Assembly: GCA_003864495.1 (NCBI GenBank)
Contig: PEDN01000534.1
Span: forward strand, 1 to 64,000
Reading direction: 5' to 3'
Source: Nemopilema nomurai
Lineage: Eukaryota > Cnidaria > Scyphozoa > Rhizostomeae > Rhizostomatidae
Length of the DNA stretch: 64,000 nt
Positions 36,973-48,900 of this stretch are shown in pieces. Position numbers and translations under genes: made by a program. How positions within the stretch are numbered: the stretch's first letter is position 1; each line of letters starts with the position of its first letter. The notes under the pieces are model-generated. The model made no database searches. It had not been told where the DNA came from and saw nothing but the letters and a program-made list of their open reading frames with translations.

Positions 36973-38442
36973 AAGGAAACTCTGTCTGTCGAACGGAAAG
37001 AAATTGTCAAGCAGCTTAAGTAGAACCTCAATATTGAATATACAAGCTATCAAGAAGTTTCTTTAAGAATATTTCAGAGCGTTTATAGATTGTTGTATTT
37101 GACTTCCCTGTTTTTCAAAGAAGGTATGGAAATTCTTTCAATATTTGACTTTAGAATATATCTGAAATAGTGACGTAGAAAACTGTCCTCTTTTGCACAA
37201 GAAAGAAAACTTGAAACTGAAGTCTACAGTGGAAAGAAATGTAAATCCCTTATTGAGCTTTCATTGCTAATCTTCCAGAGTTAATTGATAGCTAGTTCAG
37301 CTTTGTCTTAGTGCTTAGAAAAGTTTCAAAATCATCCGAGCAGGAAAGTTTTCTGAAATGAATTCAACCTCTTTCCTTTCCATTTCTAGAGAGAAGAAGA
37401 TCTTCTCTCTCTAAACCAATCCCGTAATTCGAAAGCTTGCTGTGTCCTTAAAGATAAGTAAGTAAACACACATATGCCTCAATTTTAAACGAGAAAGTGA
37501 AAATTCTCATTCTCAAAAAGAGATTTGTTTAGCAGAAGACAATTAGTCAACAATCAGAAATGCTTCTAGAACGATTTTCATCAAGTTCACTTGGAAAAAC
37601 TTCAGTAAACTATTAGATTTGAGCTACTACGGTAATATATGTCCATGTTTTGCCGGTGACATCATATTTCTGCAACCATAACGTATTAGTTTCCATAGAT
37701 GATAGATATTTAATTTTTTAACTTTTCGTGCTTCTAGCTCATAAGAAAATGAATGTCTGGTTCATATACCTGAAATCAATAATTTCACATTGCATATTTC
37801 ATATGATATAAAGAAATAGGGCCAATAAGAAAACAAGTACAATGCAAATATAAAAGAAGGCAAAAAAAAGGCAACTAGTCAAAGACAATGTACAGTTTGA
37901 TACAGTCAATTAAGATGCCACAATCAATTACAATAAATTTTTCTAGCTCATACTGCAATTTTAAAGAGAATTATTGTCCTGCATATCTGGCATATATTTC
38001 CACATGTGTCCGCAAACTTAATGAAAGCTACAGTAATTAGTTACGCCTTGAAAAATGCTATTTTCATTTTGTGTTTTGAAGAGTGTAGACTGAGACTGCA
38101 GACGATCAAGGACGGGGACCTTGGAAATCAATCATTGCAAAGTTATTGGTTAAACGATAAACCTTTTCTATCAAATGTCTTTCCCTATTTCTTGTTATCT
38201 TTTTCGGTGTAAAAACCGATTCGTAACATTTAGAGCTGGAATCTAAAAATTTTTGACGATACGTTTGATAATCGGCTTTTTGTTGGATTTGACAAGGGCA
38301 TCTATCATACGACAAAACGTTGTATTTTCTACTCTTTGAAAACTAAATCAATGTGAAAAATTTAATGCAAATGTGGAAAGAAATATCCAAGTTAATATCG
38401 AAAAAGGGCATCTGATTTCAGCACATCATACAACAAACGAAG

Positions 38443-38448
38443 TTTATT
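38443..38448 (-). terminator. Candidate poly(A) signal AATAAA for the nicotinic receptor gene
   Basis: The minus strand reads AATAAA about 575 nt below the stop codon at 39020. Chosen by position only. Confidence 0.3.
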
Positions 38449-39019
38449 AAAGCTTAGTTAGATCAATAACCGTCTGGAAACATTTAATGGGAGAGTTGAT
38501 GAAACAAGTTCGTCAATTTAAACAATAGCATGCATTTCTCGAATTTAGAAAGCTGCAAATACTGTAGAAATTAAAGCAAATCTTATGAATGCGAGCTTTT
38601 AAAGACAAAGTGGTAACTACTATTGTACAACTGAGACCCAAAGTACATTCTCCGCCATGTGCTAAACAGTAGAGTGAGGTATGTAGGACAGTGAGAAGAG
38701 CCAAAACTACCGAGCTATGGTTTAGTAGGAAATACTCACTTAGCAATGGAACATGTGAGTAAAGTGCTTCCTTATCTCAAATTGCCCTCATAAATATGCG
38801 TGCTCATATCTGCTCTACAGAGAACATCACCTCAGAAACTATTATATTTTTGTTGATACTAAGAGGCCCCTTGACTCATCCTCTTTTAACATCAGCTTTT
38901 CGCCCTAAATATCAATAGGGACACATTGATGAATTAAACGAGTCGGTTATCAATGTAACGTACTCAGAAGGAGTAAATAAATTTGGATTCTCCTTACTTT
39001 TCTCCACAATCTTCCTAGG

Positions 39020-39958
39020 TCAAGGCACGTACCCAGGAGAATTGGAAAAGCAAATAATTATAGTCAACGACAGCAGAACCACAAAAGCATGCAGAAGGCA
39101 ATAGTCAATAGTCATTGCAACAATCCTCCATTCACTCTTTATTCTGCTGTCATCATCTTCACTTCGAAGTCTTTCGATAATAAAGTCCATTTTCTTTGCA
39201 ATGGCATCAAGCTCTCCACTCCGAGAGGAAGACCTTTCATGGCCGCCGAATCCGCTGTGTTTACAGTGGCGAGTTTCAGACTTCGTTTGATTGCTTTTGT
39301 GTGGCAATGTGTTTCGTATCCACAGCTTGCCAAAGAAGAAAGATATCAACAGAAAAGCCAAAACGATGAAAAAATTGAAAAAGTTAAGAATTTAACATAT
39401 TCACAGCATCCTAGACTGTAATATTTCATAGTTCTTTTCTTAGGTTATTCTTTGTTTGTTTACGCTTTTATATCATACCACTTCTTAAAAACTGCTTTAT
39501 CAACTGCTCTGTTTATCTATTGTCGCAAACAGACAAATCACCTTGTGGCATTGTGAAAAAGAGTCCAGTTACCTGAAGATCTTTATTATCTTCTTCCTTA
39601 GCCGACCCAGATCCCTCTGAAATGCTACTTCTTCTCTGGAAGGGAAGCATTTGTACATACTCTTCATTGTCGTTCTGGCCAGTCTCCTCCGGCTGTCTCA
39701 CCCTCACCTTGTACGAAAGCCAATCTAAAATGTACTTGCGCATCCACCACGACATCGGGGGGTCGTCGGGCTCTTTGTGGTAAAGGCGCATGACATAGCA
39801 AAGGACAATGATCATGATGACCATTTCCACCATGGCAGCACTGAAAAACACGCCGACAAGTGGAATCACCTCGCTTGTCGCCGGAATGATGTCCGCCACG
39901 ACCAACATGAATACCGTCATCGCAAGCAACAGGGTAATTGCAAGAGATATTCGCTCAC
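39020..39958 (-). CDS. Nicotinic receptor exons 7-8, M2-M4 and cytoplasmic loop
   Basis: Exon 39958-39573 begins GERISLAITLLLAMTVFMLV and covers M2, M3 and the start of the loop (SWWMRKYILDWLSYKVRV), with a Ser-rich tail. Donor CAG|GTAACT joins in phase 0 to 39325-39020, which encodes a basic Ser-rich stretch, the amphipathic pre-M4 helix (DAIAKKMDFIIERLRSEDDD) and M4, ending SNSPGYVP before the stop at 39020-39022. The acceptor of exon 7 lies at the edge of a triplicated 76-bp sequence. Confidence 0.93.
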
Positions 39959-42900
39959 CTAAAAGAAGCAATTAGATGGTGTACGGAATGAAGCATTTTT
40001 TATATCACGTGGAGCCGAGTCTCATTTCCCAGAACTAAAAGAAGCATTTGGATGGTGTACGCAATGAAGCATTTTTATATCACGTGGAGCCGAATCTCAT
40101 TTCCCAGAACTAAAAGAAGCAATTGGATGGTGTACGCAATGAAGCATTTTTTATCACGTGCAGCCGAATCCTATATTTGATTATTATGGCTTGAGATCAC
40201 ACATTGGAATCACAACCCGAGCAAACTAGAGCGCAATGATACGGATGAATTATTGAAGAACCATTTTTACAAAACTAATTACCTAGTCATTCAATCGTAG
40301 GAAAAATCGGTCAATCAAATCATCTTCTTAAGAAATACCCAACCTACCGGATTCTGCGGGCAGTAAGAATGATAGCATTGTGAGCATCCCAATAATCGTC
40401 ATTGGAAAAATCAAATTGCAAAGATAGAACAGCGATCTCCGCCTCACTTCGACAGTGAACGTTATATCGGGATACACCTCAGGACAACACGTATAGGTCA
40501 CTAAGTTTTTATCCGCAGGTATTCCATCGAGATGCCACTCGGCATTTGGAAGATATTTTTCTACAAGAAATTGGTACATGATCAATGTTAAATGTCATTC
40601 AATTCAATAAGGTGGAAGACAAAAGAGTAAGGATAGTTTTAAACGTTTGTCTGTTTGAAGGCAGATTCAGAATAACTTATTCTGTGAAAAAGCAGTTTTA
40701 GCAATCGCTTCCAAGATGTTTCGATATGTTTCCTTCTCTATTTCAGATCTTGCCAATATAAACACCAAAAAGTCGTATAATTTAGTTTAGTTGTATATAA
40801 ATATTCACAACACTGAATGAAATAATCATTACCATATGCTTATAGCTTGTAAAGGGCCTTAACTACGTCAGTAATGGGGAAATCTGCTAACATGGCATTC
40901 CTTCACTGGAATTACCTCAAGTTTCATATAAAATGTGCCCTGGTATTTTATGCACCGCCAAGAAAAACGTCACACAGTTCCATAAGGGTATAGGAATCTC
41001 TGCATTCTCAAAGTTAACTTACGCAGGTCGGCAGTGTCATTTTCTTTAACCAGATCAAGCCGCTTTGCATCATATGTCCAGCTTCCAAATTTCATTTTAC
41101 AGTTTTGTTGATCAAAAGGAAAGTACTTTACATTGATTTCACATTTACTTTTAAGTATAACTGGCGCTAGCCATACTGTGGTGCCATTATACTTCAAAAT
41201 GACACGGGTATTCATGCGATCTAAATTGCCTCCAAAACTCTTGTCTTCGTCAGCACTAAAACACAAAACAAAAAGATTTAAACTTTCTTTAGATATACGT
41301 GAAAATCAATGATACTCATAAGCTATCTCGGGCAGGCTGATGCATAACACCTTCGACAATAAGATCTTGGTATTTTGATTCCTGCACACACCTGCAAAGG
41401 CATCTTAACGAAATTGTTAAGCACTTGCAAAGGATGAGTTCTCACTTCTATAGATGTTATGACATATAACATTCTTTACATATTCTTTGTCATCTGTACA
41501 TATTAATGTTCATTTGCTTGAAGTGATTATACTAAGGAACAATGTTGATTATTATTGATTTTGATAAATAACCAGAATTTTTTGCCAATCTTCAGCTTAG
41601 GCGCAACTGGATCTTTTCTCTGGTTGTTCTATACTATTTTCAGAGGTTTCCATTGATAAGGATCGTTTTCCTTGGCAGATTGACCAATTCTTTTCCATTA
41701 TCTTTCCAATTTTTTGACAGACGCTTTACTCTTAAATCTTCCCAAGCCTGGTGAAATTTACTTGATGTAGTCTTGTACGGAACGTTTGCCAATGATTCAT
41801 CTGTAGTTGTTTCTTTCGTCAGTAAAACTTTATTCATCGTGCTGCTACTTCGCTCATTTCTATCTTCGGTTGGCTTTGCAACTGACAAACACTTTTCTCT
41901 TACTGGCGTTCGACAATCATGTTCAGGCTACAATTACCACTTCATGACAACTTATTCCTTGGGTCACTTATTCCTTCTTTTTTCATGTTCACGATTTGCT
42001 AAAACACATTGTCTTCTGACCACTCACGAATCCATCATTGAGACTTCGCATATGGTTTTCAAATACTAAGAGTTCATTCAATATCAGCAAGGTTCAACTC
42101 ACTCCTAATCCAGTTTTGCTGTTTCTCAACATGTTTTGAGCACTGTTTCTAAGGCCTAAGGCATGCAGTATTAGTCTGCTATTCGGCTTATGAAGATAGG
42201 GCAATTATGACTGTAGACTTCTTCTTAGATGAATCCAGGCCGTTTGTACACAAGACCGATCCTATGACTACAAGGACTCCAATTGAAGGCAATCAGAACT
42301 CCATATTCCCTGCCTTCTTCGTTCATTTCAAAACACCAGTTGAAGAAATTTAATTGTTCTTATTCATTATCTATTTATCTCATTGTTCAGATTTTGTGCC
42401 TCTGTTGAGAGTTTTTTGTAAGTGACGTTAGTGTGACACCGTCTCCAAAAAGGACTTGTCAATTATGAATGCTGACGCAAAATAACTATGCAATAGCCTT
42501 TCTAGAATTGCACCAACCAAATAGCTGCTCTGAGTCGAAAACAATTGAACATTGCTGGGATACTCTTGGCAAGAGGAAACATCCGTTAAAGAGTAAAGAG
42601 ACTTGAACATATAGTAAAAGCCATTTGCTAACAAGACTTGCGGCTCGATCAAGTGATTTTTTGAAGTGTAATCAAATTTGGCGTGCAGTTAGATTTTAGA
42701 AAAATCTAATCAAAGTATTATTTCACCGCCGATTGCTATACAATATCAGGGAAACTAATCAAATGGTACATTGCAATGCAAGCAATTACTATTGTTACGT
42801 TACATCTAATTTGATATTCTCTTTATTTTTCTCAGCCGGACAAAGTAACGCTACTCACTTGTTGTAAAGAACCAAATCCGGAAGCCATATTTTTTCGGGC

Positions 42901-45900
42901 CTTATATTAACGCTGGTTATTCCATTATGATCGCTTGGATTCCAGGTTAAAAAGGGGTTTCTCCATCTCTGCAAAATAAGGTATAGTATATGATAGGATG
43001 AGAAACATGTTAACTCGCATTGTGGGGCAGAGCGTCTGGGTCATCTGAACTAAGAGGGGATTCCATTTAACGATATCTATGCATATTGTGCCAACCAGAA
43101 TAGTTTTAAAAAGGGCTTGTGCATGTTTGGCTGAAATAGGTAAAAAAATGCTATGATTGGTGCTTGTAGGTGTACATAAAGGGCAAAATATATGCAAGGA
43201 AAGGAGAAACAAAGTGATATCCCTCATTCATGCTTAAAAATTTGAAAGGGAAAAAGACGAAATTAGTGAACAAAACAAGCAAAGCCAAGCAAAACTTCAT
43301 TAAGATTCATTAATTCATTGACTCAACAAACTAGTGTAGAGAAAAGCACCATGCGGTCAAGAAGCTAAGATTTGAAAAGGTTAAAAATGTCTTATTAAGA
43401 AAACATGTGCATTAAATGGAGAAGATTTTCAAGACAAGTGCTTAGTGGTACAAAACTTCACAAAAGCGGAATCATTTTCCGTAAACTTAAAATATTTTTT
43501 GCCCGACACTCCTCCGAGTATCCAAACGTCGAAAAATGACTAAAAGCTGACAAAATAAATAGCCAGTTGTGGATAGAAAACACTAGAGGGTTGTGATAAG
43601 AGCATATGATTGGCTGTAAATGACCAATCACCGTCGCCTAAATTCTAGAAAAGCTGAGAGAAGAAACGAACTCTTGCTGTCTATAAAGAGTTGGATTTTT
43701 CATAGAAATGCAAAAGCCTCTAAAACATCCAAAAGAAACTTGAAAATTCTAATTTTAAGGGTTTTCCTAAATGGCAAAAAAATATGGAGTGCTTCAACGT
43801 TTTTGGGTCGAAAAATTGGTTCAAGCTAAAAGGGAAAGAATCCTCCCTTGATATCCAGTACCATGGAAAAAACCTTGCTAAATAAATCTATCTAAAAACA
43901 ATATTCCTGTGCTTTATCTGCTTTTAAAGGCGTAACCAATGAGCCAGCATGGGGGGAGCAAAGATGGGGGGGGGGTAGCCCCCACTGTTAAAAAAGATGG
44001 TCCTCGCGATTCTTCCAAATTCGATGAGAAAAATGGAGGGGGGTGTAGTTGACCTTTTCTGCACGAAAGAAATTAGAACACGAAAGAAGTGGCGTTTTCC
44101 GACATTCTAAAAGGCATGGTTTCAGAGAAATTTTTCGGGGTGCCTGCCCAACTTCCCTGAGCCTTCACTTTGAAACTGCTGCGTGGCCCCGTATCCCGAG
44201 TTCAAGACAGCTTCAGATTTCTGAATTTGACAGAAGATTCGTCGACGAGCCTAAGTTGTATTAGAGGAGTGATTGTCAACTTGGGAAAGTCGTGCTTGTT
44301 TCCAAGGAAATCTAGTAAAATATACATTTGAGAGATTTTTTTATGCATGGGGTTCTGGCTATTTGAAAAATGTATGTGTTTTGTGTTTATCCTTTGAAAA
44401 ATTTATCCTTTGATAGTAAGCTGATAGTAAGCTAATATATTTCACATCTAATATATTAAGACGGTAAGTCACTTAGTATAAAATGCACCTTAGTAAGTTA
44501 GCCTTTCTCTACCATCAGCAACTTTAATTGACAAATGAACTCGGTGAACTGGGCATTTGCTAGTATGCCCTGGACAGCCCAGAAGGTGCGCGTGCGAAAA
44601 AGGTTGACAATAATCACTGTATTGGAGGTCACAGAATTCTGGGGATCCGAATGTCATTGTTCTGTCACCGGTATGATATCACTTTCTAATTGTGGCACCA
44701 TAACTGTGGTAATTCAATAGATATTTTTCTCTTGAGGTCAACCTATGACATGGGCGTTGGTTGCAATTTTAGCCAAGGTAGAGGGCGCGGTCCAAGGAGA
44801 TTTTTCAGGGGGCTTCGCCACAGAGGTAGAGGGCGCGGTCCAAGGAGATTTTTCAGGGGGCTTCACCACAGACCCCTGCCTTGCTCGCCTCTTGGCCCTC
44901 ATTTTGATTTCTTGGTGGCGCGACTGGGCTTAACAAAACCTAAACTGAGCATTCAAAGATAATAAATAATTCTGAGAGCTCACCTGTCTTGTCCAAGCAC
45001 TGATTATTAATATTTGGCTCTTCTCGTGCTGTTATTTAACAGATAACGGCGTCAGTTGATTACAAATGCATGATATAATTCCATGATATAGATGCATGAT
45101 ATAGGTGTCCGATACATTCATTAACTGCGTCAAATGATTACATCAACTGGAAATATATGACTGTAACATACTGTGACAATTATCTCCCAAAGCTGTTCAT
45201 AAATTAAATAAACAAAGGAAAGTACTCGATATCTTTCAATTTCCGTAAGTACTGAGTTATGAAATTGCATCATCTTTTATTAAAGCAAGCTCGGAAGTTG
45301 AAATTCCATCTAACGAATTTTTCAAAATACATCAACGTTAGCCCTCGAAAACAGTGGTTGCCTGGTTTTCTTTAATCCTCAACTTGAGTGATGATTTTAT
45401 TTTTTTGCTATACATTGCCTGGGTATCAAATAGATGAAGAAAAAAGACAACTGGTCTAAATGCACCTAGCTTGTTTATTATTTTCAGACACCACGACAGT
45501 ATAATATCGAAAAAGAAGCTAAAACAGTCAAAGCGGACACATCGAAATTCCAGGTTAAGAGATTTCTCCACAGTTAACGCTAAGAATATTGGCTAAGGCA
45601 AGCTTATTCCCTAGTCAATAGGATTAGTTACACGAAGCAAGATTGAAAAGACTTACTATATCAATGATCTGTCGGACTGACATACCAAAAGTGACAGTCA
45701 CATTATCCTTGTCATCTATTACCGGTCTTGCGTCTTTATTATAATTATTAAAGATGCTTTTAAGCAATGCTTCCTCGGATGTGCTTGCTTCGATAACTAG
45801 AAAGAAAAAAATGTTCATCTCAAATTTTTGAATGTGTATTTTTTGAAGTTATTGTTCAAAATCACCAACCATGAAATGCTGATTTGACATATAAGCTAAA

Positions 45901-48900
45901 TAGAAAATAGAAATTAAATAGAATAAAATAACATTAAACAATACTTCACGGTAAGGAGAAAAATTATACAGACATCATGCTTTTTAGCGTATCTTTACAG
46001 GTACTCGACAAATATACACAATTTAGGTAAGTATACTGTGTCAGTTGTTCCTGGGGTTGAATCAATGAACTTCACTGCATTCAAATATGCCAAGATCATG
46101 CGCCTACAAACGTATTCCTTCTCCTTTGAAAACAAAACTGTTTTAATTGACGTTTAGAAGTTTAGTGTTTTCCAACCACATTTTGCTGGGTTGACAATAA
46201 TAACAACCATGCAAACTGTTGTTAAAAAGGGACATTGGTTACAGAGTGTGCCAGTTGCAAGATGGGCAAGATGTTATAAAATGATTGTACAATTAAATGC
46301 AGTTATACCACTAAGGAGCCTTGTCATGGCAAACAATCATCAATCAAACATTGTCAAAGGGAATGGAACCGTGCTTTTATACTTCAGCGTCCAAAGAATA
46401 TTCATTCTGATAGGATCCATAATGTTGTATAGATCCTTCTAAAGCTCAAATGAGGACAGGAGAACCTAAGTGGTTGTATGGCGCCACATAAATATATCTA
46501 CAGTAAATTTAGGCCCAGTTTCCTTTTTATTGCTTTAAACTTTTATAGGAGTTGATTACAACAAGTCAGGTGCCTTCCACCTGATCATCAATCATGCTTG
46601 CAGTGACATTTTCGAAACTCGGCGCTGGATTCCATCTGTTCCTCTTATGTATGAAATGGTTTGGATTGCGACGTGTAAACTTGTAGAAAATGTATTATTT
46701 CGAGGCACCCATTGTACTATTTTCAGAAATATTTTGGGCGTTTTTCGATCACGCAATTAAAATTCATTTTTTGCACAATATCTAAGCAAATAGCCCGCTA
46801 GAAGTCATAAATGTTTTACTGTTCTGGTGAAACTCAAGGTGCGCTAATAGATAGCTCTATACCATGCACTGTCTAGGAAAAACTCCATTCATCTAGTTTT
46901 GTTTTGTTGCACAGACTGGAAGAGCTGAAAACAACGTTTTGAAGCAACTTTCAACAATAATGCACCAAATCTGACGAAGAAGAGACTTTAAGTGTGCCAA
47001 CAAAGATGTTTTCTTGACTTGATCAGATTTAGAACAGATGGCTGCATCTTGAATTTGCAAACAAAACACTCTGGTTATGAATGCGGAAAGAGATGCTAAA
47101 TCAGCTACTTTTATACTGGTGAGTTTTCATAAGGCAGGTGGACCTTTTAATGTGCATCAAGTTATTTTGGCAAACTCTGCAAATATAGATTGCATAAATT
47201 TTGGACAAGGCTCGTGACCTAAAAGTGTCAGTCCAACTTGTACTTAGACAACGTTCAAACGGTGTTGGCACAACGCCGGTTCGAAACAACACTGGTGTAC
47301 GTGCCATGCACACGTTACCTGTGTGATATAATTTAGGTTTGGAAGAACAATACTTATGATATCACACGACAATTCTAATTTTGCGCCTGACCATTAGCCT
47401 GTAAAAAGGCGTCACAACAGATGGATAACAAAGGAAGGCAAATTACGATCGAAGTGAAACGTGTATCAAAAGCAAAGTGTAAGTGCCACCACAGAAGAAG
47501 ACGATAACAGGTCTAAATCAACAAGAAAAGTATGCCTCATTCACTTGGAACTAGAGTTACTATGAGTATTGTTTTGCATTCCAATTCAGATAAGAAAGGA
47601 CAAGGCATCGATTGGCAAATCCACGCCCTTTTTAACTCTTGACTTGATTGCTTTTGCCCTCGAATTGAAAACGAACTGAAATCGGCTCGATGTCACGCCG
47701 GTTTGAGCCATTTGCACGATGTCGGTATCCCGCCTGCAAGAAATCGAACCGGTTTGGCTACCAAATTTGGTTTTCATACCTTTTATGTTGGTGTTGTACC
47801 GAACTCGTGTAAACGGTTCATAAAAAAACAAAAGATTCCACACCGTTGTCAAATCGTACCCGCGCGGTACATCGTGTTAATGGGACCTTAGTCTAAGCAG
47901 CTTCATAAGCATCGGATTTTATTCGAAATGTACCTATTTGAAATTTCATGGCCTTGATGTCGAAAAAGGGCCTCTTGCAACATTTAATGGCGTTGGAAGC
48001 AAAGTATAGAAAGGAACAAACCTAAATGTATAAATTTCAATGAAAAAGTAATAATCACTTTAATTAGCCACATGCCAGAACCAACGTGTAAAGAATCATA
48101 AATGAAAAGGTATCGTTGAATCTGAACACCAATACACTTTTCCGGCCTACCCTGAGAAAGGTGTGTTTCATGCAAATGTTGTCAATTCATCAATAATTTT
48201 CTCTCAGCCCTGTTGTAACGGGCTAATTAACAACCACTAGCTTTCGATGCGATGCTGCTGGTTAATTTAAAAAACTAGCAAACGTCTAACTAAAAGAAGC
48301 GATTTTCGTTATAAGCCTAATATTTGGAGTAAAAATTGATTAATGTTAGAGTATTTAATAATTAGTTCAAATCAAACTTCGAAATTCATCTAAATGAGAA
48401 TAACGGGGCTTATTTTACTTTGACTAAATTTGATAGCAAGTGGGTCTATTGAAAAATCACCTGCCTTTGCCCGTTCATTGTTTGTTCTTTATTGAATTTA
48501 AAAGGGTATTACACGAAATTTTCGCTGAAGGCGCTAACGAAAAATATTTTGACAAAAATGGCCTCCAGACTGTAGCTTACGTTGGCCTATTAACAAACAC
48601 TGTCATTTCTGCGACTGGAAGAACTAGATAAATTCTGACTTCACATGATTAGTGAGACAGTACGACTATTTAATAAATACAATTTCCAAATAAAATCCAA
48701 GCTCTTGTCATTGAAGCCAAGTACGAAGAGATGATATATGCTTCAAAAACTTCTCAAAATGCTATGACGAAAAGGCCATTGAAATCGGTATTGACTGCTG
48801 CTCTGGAATATTCCATGCATTCTTGCACCCTCGCAAAAATTGCTTTTCAAAACTACATAAAACCAAGGATTTTGCCTTTACAAAAAACCTATGGGTGGAA

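Larger units (their letters stand above)
33130..39019. other. Intergenic region between the GAS2-like start and the nicotinic receptor stop
   Basis: This 5.9-kb stretch should hold the GAS2-like promoter and 5' UTR at its low end and the receptor 3' UTR at its high end. No supported exon was found. The plus-strand openings at 34574-34927 and 36574-36933 have no domain or splice context. It contains the GTCCGTCC motif cluster. Confidence 0.55.

Noticed and set aside
44690..44962. Gly-Arg-rich plus-strand frame (GRGRGPRRFF repeated)
   Set aside because: It results from a 48-bp tandem duplication inside a nicotinic receptor intron; no other coding evidence.
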